Source of the DNA: an uncultured Saprospiraceae bacterium
GTDB lineage: Bacteria > Bacteroidota > Bacteroidia > Chitinophagales > Saprospiraceae
Reading direction: 5' to 3'
NCBI GenBank assembly: GCA_905479665.1
Contig: CAJQNM010000218.1
Location: forward strand, 1-5,459
DNA length: 5,459 nt
Part shown: piece by piece, positions 5,334 through 5,459 of the stretch
Layout: each line of letters begins with the position of its first letter
Position numbering within the stretch: position 1 is the first letter of the stretch
Made by a program: the position numbers and the translations under genes
Notes under the pieces: generated by a model
What the model was told of the DNA's origin: nothing
The model's database searches: none
The model's input: only the letters and a program-made list of their open reading frames with translations

Positions 5334-5459
5334 TCACACAAATAATCCTAGTTTATTACTTTCCATCATGAAGCAGCAATTAGCCAATATAGCACTGGTC
5401 GTGCGAGATTATGATGAAGCGATCGAATGGTATACCCAGAAGGTCGGATTTAAACTGAT
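5330..5459 (+). repeat. Tandem-duplication segment R, copy 2 (runs off the window)
   Basis: This is 129/130 identical to 4382-4511, covering the VOC leader and gene start. It is interrupted by the end of the window, so the true repeat length is unknown. Confidence 0.97.
5368..5459 (+). CDS. Second VOC superfamily gene, 5' part only
   Basis: ATG 5368 begins a copy of the VOC gene at 4420. The 30 codons and two bases inside the window are identical to the first copy, ending in VGFKL. The 38-bp leader is kept with one base difference, so any promoter within it would be duplicated too. Whether this copy is complete cannot be seen. If the 1176-bp tandem duplication model is right, it should be full length and followed by a minus-strand methyltransferase-like gene that is not truncated. 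Confidence 0.85.
   Translation, partial: MKQQLANIALVVRDYDEAIEWYTQKVGFKL

Overview
The window looks like chromosomal DNA from a member of the Bacteroidota, possibly a Saprospiria-like marine or aquatic lineage. None of the starts has a Shine-Dalgarno sequence, and several have A/T-rich leaders. The proteins are of types common in that phylum: an APC permease, a cytochrome c-PQQ sugar dehydrogenase fusion, a secreted GH33 sialidase and small VOC proteins. The spacers are rich in hairpins and short palindromes. The phylum is inferred from these features, not proven.

Layout. On the minus strand, 77-1369 (possibly to 1432) encodes an amino-acid permease that ends in a long-loop inverted repeat. 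Divergently, 1445-2836 encodes an exported cytochrome c-PQQ aldose dehydrogenase, and 2969-4066 a complete secreted sialidase. A spacer of about 350 bp (4067-4419) follows. It holds the 3' relic of an older VOC gene and two inverted copies of an ~80-bp composite hairpin element. A complete VOC (glyoxalase-fold) gene lies at 4420-4812. It converges on the truncated 3' end of what may be a SAM-dependent methyltransferase gene (4905-5092, minus).

From 5093 to the window end the sequence starts over. The last 162 bp of sialidase-plus-downstream DNA (3917-4078) recur at 5093-5254 with two mismatches. After a different 75-bp spacer, the VOC leader and 5' end (4382-4511) recur at 5330-5459 with one mismatch and run off the edge. 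This fits a recent tandem duplication of a 1176-bp unit (3917-5092), in which the spacer between the near-identical flanks was replaced or remodelled. Joining of two strain variants during assembly is the main alternative.

The most interesting signal is in the spacers. Five ~20-nt perfect palindromes keep a GGG/CCC core while other stem positions change in compensating pairs, so structure rather than primary sequence is conserved. Two of them are the centres of larger composite elements with GTCCTGAAAGGAC-type outer hairpins. This resembles REP/BIME-type mobile palindromes. No transposase is present in the window.

The genes do not form an obvious pathway. The sialidase and sugar dehydrogenase are both exported enzymes acting on sugars and the permease would import amino acids, but only the strand layout links them. 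I saw no RNA genes, CRISPR array, insertion sequence or origin.
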